Source of the DNA: Motilibacter rhizosphaerae
Lineage (GTDB): Bacteria > Actinomycetota > Actinomycetes > Motilibacterales > Motilibacteraceae
Reading direction: 5' to 3'
DNA: 64,000 nucleotides
Assembly (NCBI RefSeq): GCF_004216915.1
Contig: NZ_SGXD01000002.1
Span: forward strand, 186,001-250,000
Below the pieces are notes generated by a model. The model saw only the letters and a program-made list of their open reading frames with translations, had not been told where the DNA came from and did no database searches. A program made the translations under genes and the position numbers. Positions 45,909-52,634 of this stretch are shown one piece after another; position 1 is the first letter of the stretch; every line of letters starts with the position of its first letter.

Positions 45909-46162
45909 GCTGCGATCTCCTCGTGTGCTGAGCTGCGGGACGCACTCGTCCCCCACTGTACGAGCGAACGCCGGCGGCCGCCCTGGTTCTTCCCCCGCCG
46001 CCCATGCTGGCACAGGCCGGTGCCGTCGGCGCCGGGCGCGCCGCGGTCCGGGAAGGGATTCCACCCGGTCGGGGTTGGGGTGGGAGACTCCTGTGCCGAC
46101 ACGGTCATCGGGGAGTCACCGCCGCCTCGCCCTCCTGCCCCCACCACGATGGAGACGCCGAC

Positions 46163-47368
46163 GTGAGCTCCGACCTCGCCGCCCTCGGCGTCACGCCCAC
46201 CCCGCTCGCCCTGCTCCTGCTCGGCCGCGACCGGGACCTCGCCTCCGAGCGCGGGGTGGAGTGCCCGGGCGACCTGCCCGTGGCGAGCGACCCCGACCTC
46301 GTGGCTCGCGCCCAGCGCGCCCGCGCGGCGCTCGGGGACCGTGCGTTCGTCCTCGGCCACCACTACCAGCGCGACGAGGTCATCGGGTTCGCCGACGTGA
46401 CCGGCGACTCGTTCAAGCTCGCCCAGCAGGCCGCGGCCCGCCCCGAGGCCGAGTTCGTCGTCTTCTGCGGCGTGCACTTCATGGCGGAGTCGGCGGACAT
46501 CCTCACCGCCGCGCACCAGCAGGTGGTCCTCCCCGACCTCGCGGCCGGCTGCTCGATGGCCGACATGGCGGCGCTGCGCCAGGTGGAGGACGCCTGGTCG
46601 GCGCTGGAGGCCGCGGGCCTGGCGGGCGGCACGGTGCCGGTCGCGTACATGAACTCCAGCGCGGCGATCAAGTCGTTCACGGGCCGCAACGGCGGCACGA
46701 TCTGCACCTCGAGCAACGCCGACCGCTCGCTGCGGTGGGCGTTCGAGCGCGGCGAGCGCGTCCTCTTCCTCCCCGACCAGCACCTCGGGCGCAACACCGC
46801 CGTGCTGCAGCTGGGCATCGGGCTCGACGAGTGCGTCGTGTGGGACCCCCACAAGCCCCACGGCGGCCTCACTGTCGAGCAGCTGCGCGACGCGAAGATG
46901 GTGCTGTGGCGCGGGCACTGCTCGGTCCACGGCCGGTTCAGCGCGGACAACGTCCGCGACGTCCGCGAGCGCGTCCCCGGGGTCAACGTGCTCGTGCACC
47001 CCGAGTGCCGCCACGAGGTCGTCACGGCGGCCGACTCGGTCGGGTCGACCGAGCACATCATCCGCACCCTGGAGGCCGCTCCCGCAGGGAGCTCGTGGGC
47101 GGTCGGCACCGAGCTCAACCTCGTCTCGCGCCTGGCGCAGCAGCACCCGGACAAGCAGATCGTCTTCCTCGACAAGACCGTCTGCTACTGCTCGACGATG
47201 AACCGGATCGACCTGCCGCACCTCGTCTGGGCGCTCGAGTCGCTCGTCGAGGGCCGGGTCCCGAACCGCATCGTCGTCGACGACGACACCGCCCACTGGG
47301 CGCGCGTCGCGCTCGAGCGGATGCTCGCCCTGCCGGGCGACGGCACCACCGTCCCCGCGCAGCGCTGA
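46163..47368 (+). CDS. nadA: Quinolinate synthase
   Basis: Condenses iminoaspartate with dihydroxyacetone phosphate to quinolinate in de novo NAD synthesis. 401 aa. LGHHYQRDEVIGFADVTGDS, YMNSSAAIKSF, LPDQHLGRNTA, and WRGHCSVHGRF are family blocks. Cluster cysteines are in VFCGVHF, HPECRHEV and KTVCYCST. GTG at 46163 has GGAGA seven bases upstream. nadB and nadC are absent from this window, so nadA stands alone. It is divergent from erpA. The 254-base spacer contains GACTCC-N20-GGAGTC at 46086-46117, of unknown meaning. Confidence 0.95.
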   Translation: MSSDLAALGVTPTPLALLLLGRDRDLASERGVECPGDLPVASDPDLVARAQRARAALGDRAFVLGHHYQRDEVIGFADVTGDSFKLAQQAAARPEAEFVVFCGVHFMAESADILTAAHQQVVLPDLAAGCSMADMAALRQVEDAWSALEAAGLAGGTVPVAYMNSSAAIKSFTGRNGGTICTSSNADRSLRWAFERGERVLFLPDQHLGRNTAVLQLGIGLDECVVWDPHKPHGGLTVEQLRDAKMVLWRGHCSVHGRFSADNVRDVRERVPGVNVLVHPECRHEVVTAADSVGSTEHIIRTLEAAPAGSSWAVGTELNLVSRLAQQHPDKQIVFLDKTVCYCSTMNRIDLPHLVWALESLVEGRVPNRIVVDDDTAHWARVALERMLALPGDGTTVPAQR

Positions 47369-47415
47369 GCGCCTCGACCGTGCGGGCACGTCACCGGGCC
47401 GTAGCAGGGCAGGCG

Positions 47416-47421
47416 TAGGGT
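47416..47421 (+). promoter_or_regulatory. -10 element, leaderless (tmsA)
   Basis: TAGGGT ends seven bases before GTG 47429. This favours that start over GTG 47420. Confidence 0.5.
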
Positions 47422-47428
47422 GCGCGGC

Positions 47429-48805
47429 GTGAGTGATCAGGACGCGTACCTCGCCCGAGTGGAACGCTTGGCGGCCGAGATCCGCTCCCTGCCCGCGGAC
47501 CAGCCGGTGCGGCTCCGCAAGAAGACCTCGAACCTCTTCCGCACCCGCCAGCCCTCGAAGGCCACCGGGCTCGACGTCACCGACCTCGACGGCGTCATCA
47601 GCATCGACGACGAGGCCCTCACGGCCGACGTCCAGGGCATGACGACCTACGAGCACCTGCTCGACGCCACGCTGGCCCACGGTCTGGCCCCGCTCGTCGT
47701 CCCGCAGCTCAAGACCATCACGCTCGGCGGCGCGGTGACCGGGCTCGGCATCGAGTCGACGTCGTTCCGCAGCGGGCTCCCCCACGAGTCGGTGCTCGAG
47801 ATGGACGTGCTGACCGCGACCGGCGAGGTCGTCACGGCCCGGCCCGAGGGCGAGCACAGCGCGCTGTTCTACGGCTTCCCCAACTCCTACGGCTCGCTCG
47901 GCTACGCGACCCGGCTGCGCATCGAGCTCGAGCGGGTGCACCCGTACGTCCGCCTGCGCCACCTCCGGTTCCGCAGCGCGGAGGAGCTGTTCGCGGCCAT
48001 GACCGAGGTCTGCGCGAGCCAGGAGCACGAGGGGACCCCCGTCCACTTCGTCGACGGCACCGCCTTCTCCGGCCAGGAGCTCTACCTCACGCTCGGGACC
48101 TGGGCCGACGAGCTCGAGCCGGGCGAGGAGCCCTCGGACTACACCGGGATGGGCGTCTACTACCGCTCCGTCCAGCAGCGTGACCGCGACGTCCTCACGG
48201 CGCGCGACTACTACTGGCGCTGGGACACCGACTGGTTCTGGTGCTCGCGCGCCTTCGGGGCGCAGAACCCCCGCATCCGCGCGTTCTGGCCCAAGCGCTG
48301 GCTGCGCAGCGACGCGTACTGGAAGCTCATCGCGCTCGAGAACCGCTTCAAGGTGGTCGAGCGGATCGACCGCCGCCGGGGCAAGCCCGAGCAGGAGCGG
48401 GTCATCCAGGACGTCGAGGTGCCGATCGAGCACGCCGCGGAGTTCCACGCGTGGTTCGAGCGGGAGATCGGCATCGCGCCCGTCTGGGCCTGCCCGCTGC
48501 GCCAGCGCGACGCGAGCCGGACCTATGACCTCTACGCCTTCGACCAGGACACGACCTACGTCAACTTCGGCTTCTGGTCGACAGTGGACCTCGCGCCGGG
48601 CGAGACCGACGGCACGCACAACCGCCGCATCGAGGAGCGCGTGGCGGAGCTCTCCGGCCGCAAGTCCCTCTACTCCACCGCGTTCTACGCGGAGGACGAG
48701 TTCTGGGCGATCTACGGCGGCGACGCGTACGCCCGCCTGAAGAAGGAGTACGACCCGGCGGGCCGCCTGCCGGACCTCTACGCCAAGGCCGTCCGCCGCG
48801 CCTAG
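47429..48805 (+). CDS. tmsA: FAD-binding oxidoreductase for 10-methyl fatty acids (TmsA/BfaB type)
   Basis: 458 aa. FAD-linked oxidase domain (MTTYEHLLDATLAHGLAPLV, then KTITLGGAVTGLGIESTSF with the FAD-contacting GGAV) followed by a DHCR24-like C-terminal part. It reduces the 10-methylene group made by TmsB to give 10-methylstearate (tuberculostearic acid), by the mycobacterial BfaA/BfaB and actinomycete TmsA/TmsB work. The identity rests on the adjacent methyltransferase (12-base gap) and the DHCR24-like sequence. No tmsC-like gene is seen next to it. Membrane-associated, acting on phospholipid-bound acyl chains. Confidence 0.87.
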   Translation: MSDQDAYLARVERLAAEIRSLPADQPVRLRKKTSNLFRTRQPSKATGLDVTDLDGVISIDDEALTADVQGMTTYEHLLDATLAHGLAPLVVPQLKTITLGGAVTGLGIESTSFRSGLPHESVLEMDVLTATGEVVTARPEGEHSALFYGFPNSYGSLGYATRLRIELERVHPYVRLRHLRFRSAEELFAAMTEVCASQEHEGTPVHFVDGTAFSGQELYLTLGTWADELEPGEEPSDYTGMGVYYRSVQQRDRDVLTARDYYWRWDTDWFWCSRAFGAQNPRIRAFWPKRWLRSDAYWKLIALENRFKVVERIDRRRGKPEQERVIQDVEVPIEHAAEFHAWFEREIGIAPVWACPLRQRDASRTYDLYAFDQDTTYVNFGFWSTVDLAPGETDGTHNRRIEERVAELSGRKSLYSTAFYAEDEFWAIYGGDAYARLKKEYDPAGRLPDLYAKAVRRA

Positions 48806-48816
48806 GAAGGAAGCCC

Positions 48817-50079
48817 ATGCCCACGACGACCGCTCCCCTCAGCATCGCGCGCGCGTTCGAGACGCTGGTCGGCGCCAGCCCCACCCTGCGCTGGACGGCG
48901 TACGACGGCAGCACCGCCGGCCCGGACGACGCGGCCGTGACGGTCGAGGTCCGCTCGCCGCAGGCGGTGGCGTTCATCGTCACCTCGCCGGGCGAGCTCG
49001 GCATGGCGCGGGCGTACGTCTCCGGTGAGCTCGAGATCCACGGCGACACGCACACCGCGCTGAGCGCCCTGTCGAACGCCGCACTCGACGGCCCCGGCCT
49101 CAAGGAGCGGGTCGAGGTGCTGCGCAGCTTCGGCGCCTCCGCGCTCAAGCGGCCGCCCCTGCCGCCGGAGGAGATCGTGCTCTCGGGCTGGCGGCGGCAC
49201 AGCAAGCAGCGCGACGCCGAGGCGATCTCGCACCACTACGACATCTCCAACGAGTTCTACGAGTACGTCCTCGGCCCCTCCATGGCCTACACGTGCGCGG
49301 TCTACCCCGAGCGCGACGCGACGCTCGAGGAGGCGCAGGCCAACAAGTTCGACCTCGTCTGCCGCAAGCTCGGGCTCCAGCCGGGGATGAAGCTGCTGGA
49401 CGTCGGCTGCGGCTGGGGCGGCATGGTCATGCACGCCGCCGAGCACTACGGCGTGCAGGCGCTCGGCGTGACGCTGTCCCGCCGGCAGGCGGAGTGGGCG
49501 CAGAAGGCGATCGCCGACCGCGGCCTCGCCGGCAGCGCCGAGGTCCGCTTCTCCGACTACCGCGACGCCCCGGACGCGGAGTACGACCGGGTGAGCTCCA
49601 TCGGGCTGACCGAGCACATCGGCGACAAGGAGCTCGACGACTACTTCGGGCGCCTCTACGCGAAGCTCAAGCCGGGCGGCCGCCTGCTCAACCACTGCAT
49701 CACCCGCCCCGACACCTCGCACCACGCGATCGTCAAGAAGGGCTTCATCAACCGCTACGTCTTCCCGGACGGCGAGCTCGTCCCGGTCGGCCGCATCGTC
49801 ACCGCGATGCACGACGCCGGGTTCGAGGTGCGCCACGAGGAGAACCTGCGCGAGCACTACGCGATGACGCTGCGCGACTGGGGCCAGAACCTCGAGGACA
49901 ACTGGGAGGCGGCCGTCGCGGAGGTCGGCTGGCGCCGGGCCCGCGTGTGGCGGCTCTACATGGCCGGCTCGCGCATGGGCTTCGACCGCCGCTCGATCGA
50001 GCTGCACCAGGTCCTCGGCGTGCGCACCGACTCCGCCGGCCGCGCGGACGTGCCGCTGCGCCCGGACTGGGGCGTCTGA
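48817..50079 (+). CDS. tmsB: Phospholipid methyltransferase of the cyclopropane synthase family (TmsB/BfaA type)
   Basis: Adds a methylene from SAM to the C10 position of oleoyl chains. 420 aa. DAEAISHHYDISNEFYEYVL, the SAM-binding DVGCGWGG at 195-202, and SIGLTEHIGDKELDDYFG are CFA-synthase-family motifs. A roughly 80-residue N-terminal domain (TLRWTAYDGSTAGPDDAAVT) is typical of the family. AAGGAAG lies just before ATG 48817. Pairing with the FAD reductase distinguishes it from a true cyclopropane synthase. Confidence 0.88.
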   Translation: MPTTTAPLSIARAFETLVGASPTLRWTAYDGSTAGPDDAAVTVEVRSPQAVAFIVTSPGELGMARAYVSGELEIHGDTHTALSALSNAALDGPGLKERVEVLRSFGASALKRPPLPPEEIVLSGWRRHSKQRDAEAISHHYDISNEFYEYVLGPSMAYTCAVYPERDATLEEAQANKFDLVCRKLGLQPGMKLLDVGCGWGGMVMHAAEHYGVQALGVTLSRRQAEWAQKAIADRGLAGSAEVRFSDYRDAPDAEYDRVSSIGLTEHIGDKELDDYFGRLYAKLKPGGRLLNHCITRPDTSHHAIVKKGFINRYVFPDGELVPVGRIVTAMHDAGFEVRHEENLREHYAMTLRDWGQNLEDNWEAAVAEVGWRRARVWRLYMAGSRMGFDRRSIELHQVLGVRTDSAGRADVPLRPDWGV

Positions 50080-50082
50080 CCC

Positions 50083-50538
50083 TCAGCCCTCCCAGTCGCC
50101 GAGGCCGCGCAGCAGGGCGAGCAGCTCGCCCGTGCCGAACTCCTGCTGCGCGGCGGCGAAGAACGCGGCGTCCGCCGCCTCGACCGCCTGCATGGCCTGC
50201 CGCGCCAGAGCGGCCCCCTCCTCGGTCACGGTGACGCGCTTGGCGCGGCTGTCCTGCGGGTCGGGGGTGCGGCGGACGAGGCCGCGGGCCTCGAGGGCGC
50301 GGACGACCGAGCTCGTCATCATGACGTCGGTCGACGCGTGCGCGGCGAGCGCGCGCTGGTGGGGCGGGCCGCCGTGCTCGCCGAGCCACCAGCTCGAGGC
50401 CAGCAGCACGAACTGCACATGCGTGAGCCCGAGCGGCTGCAGCGTGGCGGCCATCGTCCGCTGCCAGCGCAAGGTGGCCCTCCACAGCAGGAAGCCCGGG
50501 CTGTCCCCCGCGGCGAGCCCACCGTCCCCCCGGCTCAC
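50083..50538 (-). CDS. MarR-family transcriptional regulator
   Basis: 151 aa. Winged helix: FLLWRATLRWQRTMAATLQP, LTHVQFVLLASSWWLG, ASTDVMMTSSVVRALEARGL, and the wing RRTPDPQDSRAKRVTVTEEG. GTG 50538 overlaps the stop of the SRPBCC gene (GTGA). The likely binding site is the tandem repeat at 50981-51010 over the operon promoter, between it and a divergent MFS transporter: a typical efflux/stress arrangement. Its stop lies three bases from the tmsB stop. Confidence 0.9.
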   Translation of the reverse strand: MSRGDGGLAAGDSPGFLLWRATLRWQRTMAATLQPLGLTHVQFVLLASSWWLGEHGGPPHQRALAAHASTDVMMTSSVVRALEARGLVRRTPDPQDSRAKRVTVTEEGAALARQAMQAVEAADAAFFAAAQQEFGTGELLALLRGLGDWEG

Positions 50539-50966
50539 GCGACGAGGCTCCGGTCCGCGGCGAGCCGGGCGAGGGCCGCGACCGTCTCCGGCACCCCGTC
50601 GGTGATGTCCGGCATGAGCACCGGTGCCAGCTCGTCCGCCGCGGGACCGCTTAGCTCGACCCGGTGCGTGATGCGGGTCCCGCCCTCCGGGAGCGGCGTG
50701 AGCGTGTGCGTCCCGCGCAGCGTGGCGCCCGGCAGCTCGAAGACGTCGGTGAAGCCGCGTCCCGGCTCCGCGTGCTCGATGGTGAAGGGCAGCGGGTCGG
50801 CGCCGCTGGGCGTGAAGCGGCCTGTCGTGCCCGTGGCGAGCGGGCCGTCGAACTCCTGCCGGTCCACCCCGCCGTCCCACTCCGTCCAGCTCTCCGGGTC
50901 GGCGTAGAGCGCCCAGACCGCGTCTGCGGAGCAGGCGGCGTCGAGGGAGTGCTCATAGGTGTGCAT
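50535..50966 (-). CDS. SRPBCC-fold (polyketide cyclase-like) protein
   Basis: 143 aa helix-grip fold with a hydrophobic ligand pocket. MHTYEHSLDAACSADAVWAL at the start, WTEWDGGVDR, and HTLTPLPEGGTRITHRVEL are typical. ATG at 50966 has GGAGG five bases upstream. It is the first gene of the operon with the MarR regulator; ligand unknown. Such pairs often respond to or bind hydrophobic compounds. Confidence 0.9.
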   Translation of the reverse strand: MHTYEHSLDAACSADAVWALYADPESWTEWDGGVDRQEFDGPLATGTTGRFTPSGADPLPFTIEHAEPGRGFTDVFELPGATLRGTHTLTPLPEGGTRITHRVELSGPAADELAPVLMPDITDGVPETVAALARLAADRSLVA

Positions 50967-50980
50967 CGGTCCTCCAAGTA

Positions 50981-51010
50981 GTAGGTGCGCTTATCGTAGG
51001 CGCGCTTAGC
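50981..51010. promoter_or_regulatory. Tandem 15-bp repeat and promoter of the SRPBCC-MarR operon
   Basis: GTAGGTGCGCTTATC and GTAGGCGCGCTTAGC are head-to-tail copies differing at two positions. The -10 of the reverse-strand promoter, TACGAT (50993-50998), straddles the junction. A -35 TTGCGT (51017-51022) sits 18 bases away. The repeats cover the -10 and the start point, which suits repression by MarR. Confidence 0.6.
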
Positions 51011-51056
51011 ATCCCGACGCAAGCCGCGGACATGCCGAGGAACGCCACCCGACACG

Positions 51057-51082
51057 GTTGCGCAACGCGTTCGGCGGATACT
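51057..51082 (+). promoter_or_regulatory. Palindrome and -10 element of the MFS gene
   Basis: GTTGCGCAAC (51057-51066) is a perfect 10-bp palindrome containing a TTGCGC -35-like element. GATACT (51077-51082) ends six bases before GTG 51089, a leaderless arrangement. The -35/-10 spacing is short (14 bases), so the -35 assignment is doubtful. Confidence 0.4.
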
Positions 51083-51088
51083 GCTCCC

Positions 51089-52318
51089 GTGGTGAGCGCG
51101 GACGCGGCGGGAGTCGCTACCTACCGGGGGCTGCTCCGCCACCGGGAGTTCACCTCGCTCTGGGGCTCGGACGCGGTCTCCCTGGTCGGCGACCAGCTCG
51201 CCGCGGTGGCACTGTCGGTCCTCGTCTTCGCCCGCACGGGCTCGACGCTGGCGACCGCGGCGACGTACGCCGTCGCCTTCCTTCCGGCGATCGTCGGCGG
51301 CCCTCTGCTCGCCGGGTTGGCCGACGTCCTCCCGCGCCGGACGGTCATGCTCGCCTGCGACGCCCTGCGCGCCGTGCTGGTCGCGCTCATGGCGGTGCCC
51401 GGGATGCCGCTCGCCGTCCTGCTCGTGCTCCTCGTGGTCGTCGCGCTCGTGGGCTCGGCCTTCTCCGCTGCGCGCTCGGCGCTCATGGCCGACGTGCTGC
51501 AGGGCGAGGCGTACGTCCTCGCCAGCTCGCTCACCTCCACTACCGCGGAGGCCTCGCTCGTCGGCGGGTTCCTCCTCGGCGGCGTGGGCGTCGCGGCGTT
51601 CGGGGCGCGCGGCTGCCTGCTGCTGGACGCCGCGTCGTTCGTCGCGTCCGCCGTCCTGGTCCTGCTGGTGCGCCACCGGCCGGCTGTCCGCGAGGCCCCT
51701 CTCGGGCGGCGCCTGGTCGCCCCGGGACTGCTCGACGGGGTGCGCCTCGTCTTCGCGACGCCGCAGCTGCGCTGGCTGACGCTGCTCGCGTGGCTCTGCG
51801 CGTTCTACGTCGTGCCCGAGGCGCTCGCCGTGCCGTACGCCCATGCCCACGGCGGCGGCCCTCGCGCCGCCGGCGTCCTGCTCGCTGCGAACCCGCTCGG
51901 CACGGTGCTGGGCTCGTTCGCCCTGGTGAAGCTCGCGACGCCCGCGCGGCGCATGCAGCTGATGGGCCCGATGGCGCTGGTCGCCTCGCTCGTGCTCGTG
52001 GCCTGCGCCGCCTCCCCGCCCTGGCCGGTGGTCGCGGTGCTGCTGCTCGTCAGCGGAGCGGGCTCGGCCTACAACCTGCCCGCCAACGCCGCCTTCGTGG
52101 CCGCGCTGCCGAACGAGCGCCGTGGAGCGGCGTTCGGCGTGGTCGCCACCGGCATGTCGGCGGGGCAGGGGCTGACCCTGCTCGTCGCCGGTGCGGTCGG
52201 CGAGGTCGTCTCGCCCGGCGCGGTCATGGCGCTGGCCGGGGCGGCCGGTGCCCTCGTGTCACTGCCCGTCCTGCTGGGCCTTCGGAGTGTGTTCGTCGCA
52301 GAAGGTGACCGCGGGTAG
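51089..52318 (+). CDS. MFS transporter, probable exporter
   Basis: 409 aa with about 12 transmembrane helices. Conserved loop GLADVLPRRTVMLACDALRA between helices 2 and 3 is a variant of the MFS motif A, and FSAARSALMADVLQGE lies after helix 4. It resembles the MFS_3 (enterobactin exporter-like) group. GTG 51089 or GTG 51092 is the start; a -10-like hexamer favours 51089. It is divergent from the MarR/SRPBCC operon and probably under MarR control. Substrate unknown. Confidence 0.9.
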   Translation: MVSADAAGVATYRGLLRHREFTSLWGSDAVSLVGDQLAAVALSVLVFARTGSTLATAATYAVAFLPAIVGGPLLAGLADVLPRRTVMLACDALRAVLVALMAVPGMPLAVLLVLLVVVALVGSAFSAARSALMADVLQGEAYVLASSLTSTTAEASLVGGFLLGGVGVAAFGARGCLLLDAASFVASAVLVLLVRHRPAVREAPLGRRLVAPGLLDGVRLVFATPQLRWLTLLAWLCAFYVVPEALAVPYAHAHGGGPRAAGVLLAANPLGTVLGSFALVKLATPARRMQLMGPMALVASLVLVACAASPPWPVVAVLLLVSGAGSAYNLPANAAFVAALPNERRGAAFGVVATGMSAGQGLTLLVAGAVGEVVSPGAVMALAGAAGALVSLPVLLGLRSVFVAEGDRG

Positions 52319-52330
52319 CAGCGGGTGAGC

Positions 52331-52361
52331 TCGAACGGGTGACACCACTCGATCGGGTGAC
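52331..52361 (+). promoter_or_regulatory. Direct repeats upstream of the micro-ORF promoter
   Basis: TCGAACGGGTGAC (52331-52343) and TCGATCGGGTGAC (52349-52361) differ at one base. A third partial CGGGTGA is at 52322-52328. They lie about 45-75 bases before the predicted start point, the usual place for an activator. Confidence 0.55.
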
Positions 52362-52371
52362 GTGGAAACGC

Positions 52372-52401
52372 CGGACAGTGAGCGCCGCGGTTCTCTAGAG
52401 T
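52372..52401 (+). promoter_or_regulatory. Promoter of the micro-ORF unit
   Basis: CGGACA (52372-52377), 18 bases, TAGAGT (52396-52401). The -35 is poor, which fits dependence on an activator at the upstream repeats. Start predicted near 52408. Confidence 0.5.
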
Positions 52402-52461
52402 TGCGGCACGCGCAGAGCCGCACGCCATCCACGACGAGCGACCCAGCAAGGAGGAGCCGAC

Positions 52462-52482
52462 ATGAGCAAGGACTGGAAGTAG
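52462..52482 (+). CDS. Micro-ORF MSKDWK (six residues)
   Basis: ATG AGC AAG GAC TGG AAG TAG. The Shine-Dalgarno AAGGAGGAG (52448-52456) is one of the best in the window, with ideal spacing of seven bases. The ORF sits in a predicted transcript of about 130-140 bases ending at the hairpin of 52510-52537. CTGGAA within the Trp-Lys codons can pair with TTCCAG at 52493-52498, so a ribosome on the ORF would open this stem. It may be a leader peptide, a regulatory RNA with a ribosome-loading site, or a true micropeptide. I know of no described homologue. Confidence 0.5.
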   Translation: MSKDWK

Positions 52483-52509
52483 TTCTCAGCAGTTCCAGAG
52501 CAAGTCCGA

Positions 52510-52537
52510 GAAGGGCGGCGCATGAGCGCCGCCCTTC
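52510..52537 (+). terminator. Terminator of the micro-ORF unit
   Basis: GAAGGGCGGCGC and GCGCCGCCCTTC form a perfect 12-bp stem with an ATGA loop, followed by CGGCTTT. It lies 28 bases after the micro-ORF stop and 98 bases before the GGDEF-EAL gene. Confidence 0.75.
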
Positions 52538-52565
52538 GGCTTTCGTGAACAGTCACGACAAGGTG

Positions 52566-52592
52566 TCAAGATCCATGCGGGTCCGCCGATAG
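52566..52592 (+). promoter_or_regulatory. Sigma28 (FliA/WhiG)-like promoter of the GGDEF-EAL gene
   Basis: TCAA (52566-52569), exactly 15 bases, GCCGATAG (52585-52592). The sigma28 consensus is TAAA-N15-GCCGATAA, so 10 of 12 positions agree. The start point would be near 52600, about 35 bases before the ATG. Confidence 0.6.
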
Positions 52593-52634
52593 AGCGGTGT
52601 CCAGGACGGGGCTGCAGAGGAAGGCGGACTTCGC

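Larger units (their letters stand above)
52319..52634 (+). other. 316-base region with a micro-ORF unit and two promoters
   Basis: Between the MFS stop and the GGDEF-EAL start there is no conventional gene. In order it holds three CGGGTGA motifs (two inside a 13-bp direct repeat), a promoter, a six-residue ORF with a strong Shine-Dalgarno, a terminator hairpin and a sigma28-like promoter. Each is listed separately. Confidence 0.75.

Noticed and set aside
46086-46117. NadR/NrtR-type operator between erpA and nadA
   Set aside because: GACTCC-N20-GGAGTC is only six bases per arm with a long gap and matches no NAD regulator site that I know.
52322-52381. BldD site (AGTGA-n-TCACC)
   Set aside because: All GGTGA/AGTGA copies have the same orientation; the required inverted arrangement is missing.
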